Shown here one piece after another: positions 14,050 to 20,083 of a DNA stretch of 26,174 nucleotides. Under the pieces are notes generated by a model. The model saw only the letters and a program-made list of their open reading frames with translations, was not told where the DNA came from and did not search any database. Location of the stretch: contig JAEEPD010000017.1 of assembly GCA_016284575.1 (NCBI GenBank), positions 1 through 26,174 of the forward strand. The letters are read 5' to 3'. Every line of letters begins with the position of its first letter. Positions within the stretch are counted from its first letter, which is position 1. The position numbers were made by a program, and so were the translations under genes. The stretch comes from Bacillota bacterium. GTDB taxonomy: Bacteria; Bacillota; Clostridia; Peptostreptococcales; Anaerovoracaceae.

Positions 14050-14105
14050 GGCACCAGAAGGCAGCGGAGGTGCCGGAAAGCCGGTCCCTGCAGGGAGTCC
14101 GCTGC
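14050..14105 (+). ncRNA. Structured 5' leader of luxS (candidate regulatory RNA)
   Basis: GCAGCGGA (14061-14068) and TCCGCTGC (14098-14105) form a perfect 8-bp stem enclosing two small hairpins: CCGG-AAAG-CCGG (14073-14084) and TCCC-TGCA-GGGA (14085-14096), a three-way junction. An alternative pairing, GGCACC (14050-14055) with GGTGCC (14069-14074), would block the first hairpin and trap one outer arm. The luxS ribosome binding site follows after 11 bases. It does not match the SAM-I or SAH riboswitch consensus as I remember them. Confidence 0.45.
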
Positions 14106-14126
14106 AAATCGATTATTGGAGGAATC

Positions 14127-14606
14127 ATGGAAAAGATCGCAAGCTTTACGATAAACCATCTGCTGCTGGAGCCCGGCATCTATGTGTCCAGAAGGGACCG
14201 CTTCGGTGATACAGTGCTTACCACCTTTGACCTTCGCATGACAGCCCCGAACCGGGAGCCTGTCATGAACACCGCTGAGCTCCATACCATAGAGCATCTT
14301 GGCGCCACCTTCCTGAGAAACGACCCTGAATGGAAGAACAGGGTGGTCTATTTCGGCCCCATGGGCTGCCGCACCGGCAATTATCTTATACTCGCAGGGG
14401 AGCTTGAGCCCGCCGACATAAAAGAGCTGGTGGTCAGGATGTTTGAATTCATCAGGGATTTCGAGGGCGATATCCCCGGCGCCAGGGCTGACGAATGCGG
14501 CAACTATCTGGACCAGAACCTGGCTATGGCCAAGTGGCTGGCGGCAAGATATCTTAACGATACTCTTTATGATATCGATAATGCACACATGGTATATCCC
14601 GAATAG
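14127..14606 (+). CDS. luxS: S-ribosylhomocysteine lyase (AI-2 synthase)
   Basis: A 159-residue protein with the full LuxS signature: H53, E56 and H57 in HTIEHLGATFLRN, the catalytic Cys81 in GPMGCRTGNY, and the third metal ligand C124 in ADECGNYLDQN. The length is standard. The ATG at 14127 follows GGAGG by 6 bases. It converts S-ribosylhomocysteine to homocysteine and DPD, the precursor of autoinducer 2, and so recycles the activated methyl cycle. Its leader holds a three-way-junction RNA element. No promoter is obvious between the upstream terminator and the leader. The next gene, with its own promoter, encodes a cysteine-degrading enzyme, so the two sulfur genes are neighbours but probably separate units. 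Confidence 0.97.
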   Translation: MEKIASFTINHLLLEPGIYVSRRDRFGDTVLTTFDLRMTAPNREPVMNTAELHTIEHLGATFLRNDPEWKNRVVYFGPMGCRTGNYLILAGELEPADIKELVVRMFEFIRDFEGDIPGARADECGNYLDQNLAMAKWLAARYLNDTLYDIDNAHMVYPE

Positions 14607-14616
14607 GGCATTTAGA

Positions 14617-14645
14617 TTGACTATCAGGCCATAAGCCTGTAGAAT
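14617..14645 (+). promoter_or_regulatory. Promoter of the cysteine desulfidase gene
   Basis: TTGACT (14617-14622), 17 bp, TAGAAT (14640-14645), five of six matches in each box. The spacer contains CAGGC-CATAA-GCCTG (14625-14639), a 5-bp inverted repeat. Confidence 0.7.
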
Positions 14646-14660
14646 ATTGCAGCCAATATT
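14643..14660. promoter_or_regulatory. 18-bp perfect inverted repeat at the start site (candidate operator)
   Basis: AATATTG-CAGC-CAATATT overlaps the end of the -10 box and the expected transcription start near 14652. Seven-base arms are exact. A repressor bound here would block initiation. Confidence 0.5.
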
Positions 14661-14689
14661 TTTATACATTTATTCATTCGGAGGTCATC

Positions 14690-15970
14690 ATGGATAAACA
14701 TGTTTACAATACCTACTGCAGGATACTGGAGACCGAGCTTATAATGGCCACGGGCTGTACCGAGCCCATCGCAGTGGCATACGCCGGCGCCAAGGCCAAG
14801 GAGCTGCTGGGAAAGCTGCCCGAAAAGGTGGACGTCAAGTGCAGCGGAAACATAATCAAGAACGTTAAGGGCGTGGTCGTTCCCCAGAGCGGCGGAAGAA
14901 GAGGCATCGCTCCTGCGGCTCTGATCGGCATCGTGGGCGGAAACCCGGACAAGGTGCTGGACGTTCTCGCAGATGTCACCGAGGCTGACATCAACCAGAT
15001 GGCTAAGCTGCTTGAGGCAGGCATCTGCGCCACCGGCCTTGTGGAGGGCGTGGCAAATCTTTATATCGACCTGTATGTTGAGGCCGGAGATGAGAATGCC
15101 AGAGTCATCATCAGCGATTATCACAACAACATCATCAAAATGGAAAAGAACGGCAAGGTCGTCTATGAAAAGGGCGGCGCAGGAGATAACTCCAACGCTC
15201 CCGACAAGAGCCTGATGAATGTGAAGGATATTCTGGAATTCGCGGACTGCGTGGACATCGAGGATGTGCGCGGACCCATTGAAAACCAGATCAAGTGCAA
15301 TGTTGCCATTTCTCAGGAGGGCCTTACCAACAAGTGGGGCGCTGAGGTTGGCAGAACTCTCACCGAGACCAACGAATCCGGCAGCCTCAAGGTAAAGGCC
15401 TGCGCTGCTGCTGCCGCCGGCTCCGATGCCAGAATGGCAGGCTGCGCGATGCCTGTAGTCATCAATTCCGGCTCCGGCAACCAGGGCATCACCACCACAC
15501 TTCCTGTGGTGACCTACGCCGAGGCCTATAATGTCCCCCACGACAAGCTGATCCGCGGCATGGTGGTATCCGATCTTATCGCTCTGCTTCAGAAGAGATA
15601 CATCGGAAGCCTTTCCGCCTACTGCGGAGCCGTCAGCGCTGCCTGCGGTGCTGCCTGCGGCATCGCATACATGCTGGATCTTGGAACTAAGGTCATCGAG
15701 GACACCATCACCAACACCATCTGCACCACCGGCGGCATAGTCTGCGACGGCGCCAAGTCCAGCTGCGGAGCCAAGATCAACGCTTCCGTTCACGCTGCAC
15801 TGACCGCCCTTGACATGGCCAAGAAGGGCAGGGTGTTCCAGCCGGGCGAAGGCCTTACCTTCAGCAATATCGAGGATACCATAGCAAACGTGGGCTACAT
15901 GGGCCGCGAGGGCATGAGATCCACCGACATCACTGTGCTGAATCTGATGCTGCAGAATAATCCGGAATAA
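14690..15970 (+). CDS. cyuA: L-cysteine desulfidase / UPF0597 family iron-sulfur enzyme
   Basis: A 426-residue protein of the UPF0597/CyuA (YhaM) family, related to L-serine dehydratase alpha chains. C23 in MATGCTEP, C312 in SAYCGAVSAACG, and C352 and C359 in GGIVCDGAKSSCGAK are placed as the cluster and catalytic cysteines of this family. GNIIKNVKGVVVPQSGGRRG (53-72) is also characteristic. The expected reaction is L-cysteine to pyruvate, ammonia and sulfide, using a [4Fe-4S] cluster in the cytoplasm; L-serine deamination is an alternative. CGGAGG lies 7 bases before ATG 14690. It has its own promoter with a palindrome at the start site and a strong terminator behind, so it looks separately regulated. 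No cysteine transporter is adjacent, unlike the E. coli cyuPA pair. Confidence 0.88.
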   Translation: MDKHVYNTYCRILETELIMATGCTEPIAVAYAGAKAKELLGKLPEKVDVKCSGNIIKNVKGVVVPQSGGRRGIAPAALIGIVGGNPDKVLDVLADVTEADINQMAKLLEAGICATGLVEGVANLYIDLYVEAGDENARVIISDYHNNIIKMEKNGKVVYEKGGAGDNSNAPDKSLMNVKDILEFADCVDIEDVRGPIENQIKCNVAISQEGLTNKWGAEVGRTLTETNESGSLKVKACAAAAAGSDARMAGCAMPVVINSGSGNQGITTTLPVVTYAEAYNVPHDKLIRGMVVSDLIALLQKRYIGSLSAYCGAVSAACGAACGIAYMLDLGTKVIEDTITNTICTTGGIVCDGAKSSCGAKINASVHAALTALDMAKKGRVFQPGEGLTFSNIEDTIANVGYMGREGMRSTDITVLNLMLQNNPE

Positions 15971-15986
15971 CGCTAAAAAGTTTTCT

Positions 15987-16018
15987 AAAGGAGGACTCGA
16001 CTGGGTCCTCCTTTTAAT
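15987..16018 (+). terminator. Intrinsic terminator after cyuA
   Basis: AAAGGAGGAC (15987-15996) and GTCCTCCTTT (16005-16014) form a 10-bp stem with an 8-base loop, followed by TAAT. It lies 16 bases after the stop. Confidence 0.85.
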
Positions 16019-16232
16019 ATGAAAATAATTCCTATTAATATAGCGGATTAATGGGTGTAGTATGGCTTCAATCTGAGCTGAGCAGGCGCATGAAAGAAGT
16101 ATTGTGTTACAAAGGAGCATTAACATATTATGCTTGACAAGCAGGAATGTATTTGGTAATATATAACTGTAAATAACAGGGAAAATAAGTAATAAATATT
16201 AATTAGAATGATTATTTACATTACAATTGCCG
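16019..16232. other. AT-rich spacer upstream of the toxin-antitoxin genes
   Basis: No gene is supported here. A possible second promoter is TTGACA (16134-16139), 17 bp, TAATAT (16157-16162). A 9-codon ORF at 16130 with AAAGGAG 15 bases upstream is probably chance. The base composition drops sharply compared with both neighbours. Confidence 0.4.
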
Positions 16233-16261
16233 TTGAAATAACGACATAATTATGCTATATT
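16233..16261 (+). promoter_or_regulatory. Promoter of the toxin-antitoxin operon
   Basis: TTGAAA (16233-16238), 17 bp, TATATT (16256-16261). The start site would be near 16268, inside the palindrome that follows and before the antitoxin ATG at 16287. Confidence 0.7.
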
Positions 16262-16274
16262 TATGTACATAAAT
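16259..16274. promoter_or_regulatory. 16-bp perfect palindrome with TGTACA core (YefM-type operator)
   Basis: ATTTATGTACATAAAT is fully self-complementary and overlaps the end of the -10 box and the start site. TGTACA is the core hexamer reported for YefM-YoeB operators, so this is very likely where the antitoxin and the toxin-antitoxin complex repress their own operon. Confidence 0.8.
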
Positions 16275-16286
16275 GGGGGTGTAATT

Positions 16287-16556
16287 ATGCCGCAGATCAT
16301 TCCAATCAAAGACTTAAGGAACACAACTGAGATCTCTAGAATGTGTCATGAAAGAAAAGAACCTGTTTTTGTTACAAAGCAGGGGTATGGAGACCTGGTG
16401 ATAATGAGTATGGAGACTTACGAACGTCTAGCTGGTATAGCTGGACAGGATGCTGCTATACGTTCAGCTGAGGCAGAACTTGCAGAGGGAAGAGAAATGC
16501 TTAACGCCAGAGAAGCACTTTCTGAGCTTCGGAGGAAGCATTTTGGACAGATATAA
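16287..16556 (+). CDS. Type II antitoxin, Phd/YefM family
   Basis: An 89-residue protein. The N-terminal part, MPQIIPIKDLRNTTEISRMC, followed by KEPVFVTKQGYGDLVIMSMETYERL, is the Phd/YefM DNA-binding fold (strand, helix, strand, then the PV-VTK-G-LV-MS-Y pattern). The C-terminal 40 residues form the helical toxin-binding tail. The start at ATG 16287 is chosen over an in-frame ATG at 16263 because the latter would lie upstream of the predicted transcript start, whereas GGGGGTG sits 6 bases before 16287. It overlaps the toxin gene by 14 bases. It should neutralise the toxin and repress the operon through the TGTACA palindrome. Lower GC than its neighbours suggests transfer. Confidence 0.92.
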   Translation: MPQIIPIKDLRNTTEISRMCHERKEPVFVTKQGYGDLVIMSMETYERLAGIAGQDAAIRSAEAELAEGREMLNAREALSELRRKHFGQI

Positions 16557-16845
16557 GGTTTATCTTTCGCCTCAGGCATATAGAGAGATAGATGCAATTT
16601 ATGAGTATATAAAGAACGAACTGTATGCGGATACTGCTGCGGAAAGGCTTGTGGAAAGACTGGAGAAGGCGATACTGTCTCTTGAGGAATTCCCTTACAG
16701 AGCTGCTGAACGCAATGTGGGATCATTTGCAAATCAGGGCTACAGACAGCTATTCGTTGAAAATTATGTAATAATCTATCGGATAGATGAAACTTCAGGC
16801 ATCGTAGTTGTCATTACGGTTCAGTATATTCGAAGAAATATATAA
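16543..16845 (+). CDS. Type II toxin, RelE/ParE family, TTG start
   Basis: A 100-residue basic protein: YKVYLSPQAYREIDAIYEYI, AERLVERLEKAILSLEEFPYRA, then YRQLFVENYVIIYRIDE and VVVITVQYIRRNI. These are the helical hairpin and beta-sheet of the RelE/ParE fold. The only reasonable start is TTG at 16543, with GGAGG 8 bases upstream inside the antitoxin gene, overlapping it by 14 bases; the in-frame ATG at 16450 would place 31 unrelated residues in front. The rare start and overlap probably keep toxin output below antitoxin output. Whether it cuts mRNA at the ribosome (RelE) or poisons gyrase (ParE) cannot be told from sequence; the fold details lean to ParE-like. Confidence 0.9.
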   Translation: MDRYKVYLSPQAYREIDAIYEYIKNELYADTAAERLVERLEKAILSLEEFPYRAAERNVGSFANQGYRQLFVENYVIIYRIDETSGIVVVITVQYIRRNI

Positions 16846-16849
16846 AAGG

Positions 16850-16880
16850 ACCCGGAGCATCTGCTCCGGATCTTACTTTT
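16850..16880. terminator. Terminator between the toxin gene and proC
   Basis: CCGGAGC (16852-16858) and GCTCCGG (16863-16869) with an ATCT loop. T-rich sequence follows on the plus strand (TTACTTTTT), and on the minus strand TCCTTTTATA follows, so it may serve both converging units. Confidence 0.75.
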
Positions 16881-16892
16881 TCTGGAGCGGTT

Positions 16893-17759
16893 TTATTTTC
16901 CCAGCTCTACGGTCTTTTTATAGCTTTGGGTCACGGCTTCCATCACTGCGTAGTGGAAGCTGTTTTGTTCGAGTACGGCTACGCCTTCTATAGTGCTTCC
17001 TGCGGGGGAGCACACATCTGCCCTGAGCTTGGCAGGCTCGGTGCCGGACTCTGCGCACATCAGGGCAGAGCCGAGGACGGTCTGGATGGCGAAGCGCTTT
17101 GCCTGCTCCCGGGGAAGGCCGATGCGCACAGCGCCGTCGATCAGGGAATCTATGAACATGTATACGAAGGCGGGGCCGCAGCCTGAAAGGGCGCTGCCCA
17201 TGTCGATCTTGGACTCATCCATGCGGCTGATTATGCCTGCGGGCTTCATCAGCTGAAGGAAGGCTGCCTCGTCATCCGTGTATACTCCCTCGCCGGTAGC
17301 GTAGAGAATGACGCCGCCGCCTGTGGCGCAGGGTGTGTTGGGCATTATGCGGATGATGGGGATGGAGGGAAGGCGACCGTTGGCGGTGTCGGTATCGAGC
17401 ATGGCTCTTATTGCTTCGATCTTTACACCTGCAGCCATGCTGACCACGCAGAAATGATCTGTTCTGGCGTCCAGTATCTCCTTTATCTGGGCGCAGGCCT
17501 CCTTCATTACCTGGGGCTTAACTCCAAGGAAGATGAGGTCGCACTTTTCAGCGATCTCCGCGGCGGTAGAGGGTATGCAGCCGAATCTTTCGGCCAGGGC
17601 CTGTACCTTGGACTCGGACAGATCCGCAGCCAGCACCTCGCCCTTGCAGACTGCCTTGCCGTTTTCATTTTCTATACCAAAGGATTTTGCTGCCACCTGA
17701 GCCAGCACGCCGCCCATGTTGCCGCAGCCTATGAATCCCGCTCTTATCTGTTTTTCCAT
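16893..17759 (-). CDS. proC: Pyrroline-5-carboxylate reductase
   Basis: A 288-residue protein. The N-terminal Rossmann motif is GFIGCGNMGG (residues 8-17). DLIFLGVKPQ, VVSMAAGVKIEAI and IPIIRIMPNTPCATGGGVILY are the ProC family motifs, and the C-terminal dimerisation helices contain ALSGCGPAFVYMFIDSLIDG and DVCSPAGSTIEG. It reduces pyrroline-5-carboxylate to proline with NAD(P)H, the last step of proline synthesis. AGGAGGGAGAA precedes the ATG, 41 bases after the proA stop, making it the third gene of a proB-proA-proC unit. A shared terminator follows. Confidence 0.96.
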   Translation of the reverse strand: MEKQIRAGFIGCGNMGGVLAQVAAKSFGIENENGKAVCKGEVLAADLSESKVQALAERFGCIPSTAAEIAEKCDLIFLGVKPQVMKEACAQIKEILDARTDHFCVVSMAAGVKIEAIRAMLDTDTANGRLPSIPIIRIMPNTPCATGGGVILYATGEGVYTDDEAAFLQLMKPAGIISRMDESKIDMGSALSGCGPAFVYMFIDSLIDGAVRIGLPREQAKRFAIQTVLGSALMCAESGTEPAKLRADVCSPAGSTIEGVAVLEQNSFHYAVMEAVTQSYKKTVELGK

Positions 17760-17800
17760 GTCTTGTTCTCCCTCCTGTATGGTTTATCCCTGCCGGGATC

Positions 17801-19060
17801 TTATCTGATCTGTCCGTTTCCGTGGATTATATACTTGTAGGTGCAGAGCTCCTCCAGCCCCATGGGGCCTCTTGCGTGGAGCTTCTGGGTGGATATTCCC
17901 ATCTCGCAGCCGAGGCCGAACTCTCCGCCGTCAGTGAATCTTGTGGAGCAGTTGACATAAACAGCAGCACTGTCCACCAGTGCGCAGAACCTGTCCGCAG
18001 CAGCCTGATCTCTGGTAAGAATGGCGTCGCTGTGGTGGGTGGAGTGCCTCTGGATGTGGGCTATGGCTTCATCTGCGCTGTCTACGATGGCAACTGCCAG
18101 TATGTAGTTGAGGAACTCAGTGTCGAAATCCTCAGGACCTGCAGAGGTGCCGTCTATGATCTTCGCTGCCCGCTGGTCCAGACGAAGCTCCACGGGTACC
18201 AGGCCCCTGGCGGACCTGTCATCCCGAAGACGCCTGGAAAGGGCGGGGAGGAATTCTTCGGCCACAGCGGAATTCACCAGCAGCACCTCCTCCGCGTTGC
18301 ATACGGAGGGACGGCTGGTTTTTGCGTTGTCTATTATATCCAGAGCCTTGTCCAGCTCCGCGGAAGCGTCCACATAGATGTGGCAGATGCCGGTGCCTGT
18401 CTCTATGCAGGGCACCTTGGCATTCTCCATGCAGCTCTTTATAAGGCCTGCGCCGCCCCTTGGGATCAGCAGGTCTATAAGCCCCTCGGCGGTCATTATG
18501 TCCATGGCGCTCTGCCTTGTGGTATCTTCGACCAGGCCCACCAGCTCTCCCGGAAGGCCCACGGATTCGAGACCCTCCTGCAGGGCGTCCACGATGGCCC
18601 TGTTGGAGCGGTAGCTTTCCTTGCCGCCTCTGAGGACCACAGCGCTTCCGGCCTTAAGGGCCAGAGCAGCCGCATCCGAGGTGACGTTGGGACGGCTCTC
18701 GTAGATGATGGATATGACCCCCATGGGAACGGATATCTTTTCTATGACCAGCCCGTTGGGACGGTCCACTCTTGCCATTTTCCTGCCCACGGGATCCGGC
18801 AGCTCAGCAACCTCCTTAAGACCCTGGGCCATGCCCTCTATGCGGGCAGGGGTGAGGGTCAGGCGGTCGATCATGACCGGACCATATACATCCCTTGATG
18901 CCTCCACATCCAGCGCATTGGCAGCAAGGATATTTTCGGTGTGTTCAACCAGCTTTTCCGCCATGGCAAGCAAGGCAGCATTCTTTTTTTCAGTTCCTGC
19001 GGACGCCAGGGCAGGAGCCGCAGCCCTTGTCTCTTTTATGATATCGATGGTGCTTTTCAT
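17801..19060 (-). CDS. proA: Glutamate-5-semialdehyde dehydrogenase (gamma-glutamyl phosphate reductase)
   Basis: A 419-residue protein of the usual length. It has PMGVISIIYESRPNVTSDAA (112-131), LRGGKESYRSN, LIPRGGAGLI and the catalytic Cys254 in RPSVCNAEE, then STRFTDGGEFGLGCEMGIST near the C-terminus. It reduces gamma-glutamyl phosphate to glutamate semialdehyde with NADPH. The start overlaps the proB stop in a 4-base ATGA junction, so the two are translationally coupled, as expected for enzymes that pass a labile phosphate intermediate. Confidence 0.97.
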   Translation of the reverse strand: MKSTIDIIKETRAAAPALASAGTEKKNAALLAMAEKLVEHTENILAANALDVEASRDVYGPVMIDRLTLTPARIEGMAQGLKEVAELPDPVGRKMARVDRPNGLVIEKISVPMGVISIIYESRPNVTSDAAALALKAGSAVVLRGGKESYRSNRAIVDALQEGLESVGLPGELVGLVEDTTRQSAMDIMTAEGLIDLLIPRGGAGLIKSCMENAKVPCIETGTGICHIYVDASAELDKALDIIDNAKTSRPSVCNAEEVLLVNSAVAEEFLPALSRRLRDDRSARGLVPVELRLDQRAAKIIDGTSAGPEDFDTEFLNYILAVAIVDSADEAIAHIQRHSTHHSDAILTRDQAAADRFCALVDSAAVYVNCSTRFTDGGEFGLGCEMGISTQKLHARGPMGLEELCTYKYIIHGNGQIR

Positions 19061-19827
19061 TTCTTTTTCCCCGCAAACAGCGTTCCTATTGCTTTGCCTT
19101 CAACTATATCGTAGAGCCTTTCAGGAGCGGCGCCGTTGGTGATCACCATGTCGGTGCCGTGGTCCATGCATATCTTCGCTGCCCCAAGCTTTGTTGCCAT
19201 TCCTCCGGTGCCAAGAGCCGAGCCCTTGCCGCCTCCGAAGGCCATTATCTCCTCCGTCAGCTCGTCAACCCGGGGTATGAGCTTCGCCTCCGGATCCTTT
19301 CTTGGGTCTGCGGTATAGAGCCCGTCGATGTCCGAGAGCAGGATCAGAAGATCCGCGTCTATGCCTGTGGCAACCAGCGCCCCTAAGGTGTCATTGTCTC
19401 CCACGCCGTATTCCACGGTGGAGACGGTGTCATTTTCGTTGATTATGGGAAGGGCCCGCATTTCCAGCAGTCTGCCTATGGTGTTGACAAAGTTCTGGTT
19501 TCGGTCCTTGTACTTGAAGTCGTCGCCCGTGATCAGTATCTGGGCCACGGTGTGGTTGTACTCTGAAAAGATCTTGTCGTAGGTGTACATGAGCTCGCAC
19601 TGGCCTACTGCGGCGCAGGCCTGCTTTGAGGGCATATCCTGGGGCTTTTCCGCCAGATTCAGCTTGCCCACGCCCATGGCTGTGGCGCCGGAGGACACGA
19701 CTATCAGCTCGTGGCCGGCGTTTTTGATGTCGCTCAGGACCTTGCAGAGGGTCTCCACATGGCGGATATTAAGGTTTCCTGTGGAGTGGGTTATATTTGA
19801 TGTTCCTATTTTTACTACTACGCGCAT
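19057..19827 (-). CDS. proB: Glutamate 5-kinase, short form without PUA domain
   Basis: A 256-residue amino acid kinase: VVVKIGTSNIT near the N-terminus, LIVVSSGATAMGVGKL, IINENDTVSTVEYGVGDNDTLGALVA, LLILLSDIDGLYTADPR and GTGGMATKLGAAKI. It ends after the kinase domain, lacking the C-terminal PUA domain of the longer E. coli and B. subtilis enzymes. The ATG at 19827 is chosen because GGAGGATGCC lies directly upstream; the frame continues to 19911 but there it overlaps the predicted promoter. It phosphorylates glutamate, the committed and normally proline-inhibited step. First gene of proBAC. Confidence 0.96.
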   Translation of the reverse strand: MRVVVKIGTSNITHSTGNLNIRHVETLCKVLSDIKNAGHELIVVSSGATAMGVGKLNLAEKPQDMPSKQACAAVGQCELMYTYDKIFSEYNHTVAQILITGDDFKYKDRNQNFVNTIGRLLEMRALPIINENDTVSTVEYGVGDNDTLGALVATGIDADLLILLSDIDGLYTADPRKDPEAKLIPRVDELTEEIMAFGGGKGSALGTGGMATKLGAAKICMDHGTDMVITNGAAPERLYDIVEGKAIGTLFAGKKK

Positions 19828-19882
19828 GGCATCCTCCGATGCGAAAATCACTTCAGCGTGATAGACTGATAAATAATAGCTT

Positions 19883-19911
19883 AATATAGCACAGAAGCCC
19901 CGCATTGTCAA
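19883..19911 (-). promoter_or_regulatory. Promoter of proBAC
   Basis: On the minus strand, TTGACA (19911-19906), 17 bp, TATATT (19888-19883). The proB start is 56 bases downstream. No T-box-like element fits in the short leader. Confidence 0.75.
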
Positions 19912-19987
19912 AAGGGAAAGGTGGCAATGCGGTCCGGATCCGCTTCACTTTACTGAAGAAAAATAGTCTCGCGAATCCATTTTAATC

Positions 19988-20016
19988 TTGATTAGCTATG
20001 GCTAATCATATATAAT
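19988..20016 (+). promoter_or_regulatory. Promoter of the ABC-ABC-MATE efflux operon
   Basis: TTGATT (19988-19993), 17 bp, perfect TATAAT (20011-20016). The spacer is almost fully occupied by the first of three palindromes. The expected start site is near 20023. Confidence 0.75.
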
Positions 20017-20073
20017 TCAGTCCGGTTAGCAAATGCTAACCAATTCCGCTTATCAAAACAGCTTTAGCTAAAG
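19989..20073. promoter_or_regulatory. Array of three TTAGC/GCTAA palindromes (candidate operators)
   Basis: TGATTAGC-TATG-GCTAATCA (19989-20008), GGTTAGC-AAAT-GCTAACC (20024-20041) and CTTTAGCTAAAG (20062-20073). All contain TTAGC facing GCTAA. Centres are 34 and 35 bp apart. The first fills the promoter spacer, the second covers the start site, and the third abuts the ribosome binding site. The layout is like MarR-type repressor sites, but no regulator gene is in the window. Confidence 0.7.
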
Positions 20074-20083
20074 GGAATAAAAA

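Noticed and set aside
14041..14110. SAM-I, SAH or other named riboswitch in front of luxS
   Set aside because: The conserved sequence blocks of those classes, as I remember them, are not present; I report only a structured leader.
14624..16126. 500-codon minus-strand ORF
   Set aside because: It is opposite cyuA and crosses two terminators and a promoter; no motif supports it.
16130..16159. Nine-codon ORF upstream of the toxin-antitoxin genes
   Set aside because: The AAAGGAG is 15 bases away and the ORF overlaps a candidate promoter element; most likely chance.
19828..19880. T-box or other leader attenuator for proBAC
   Set aside because: The leader is about 50 bases and lacks an antiterminator bulge; only a weak 5-bp ATCAC/GTGAT repeat is present.
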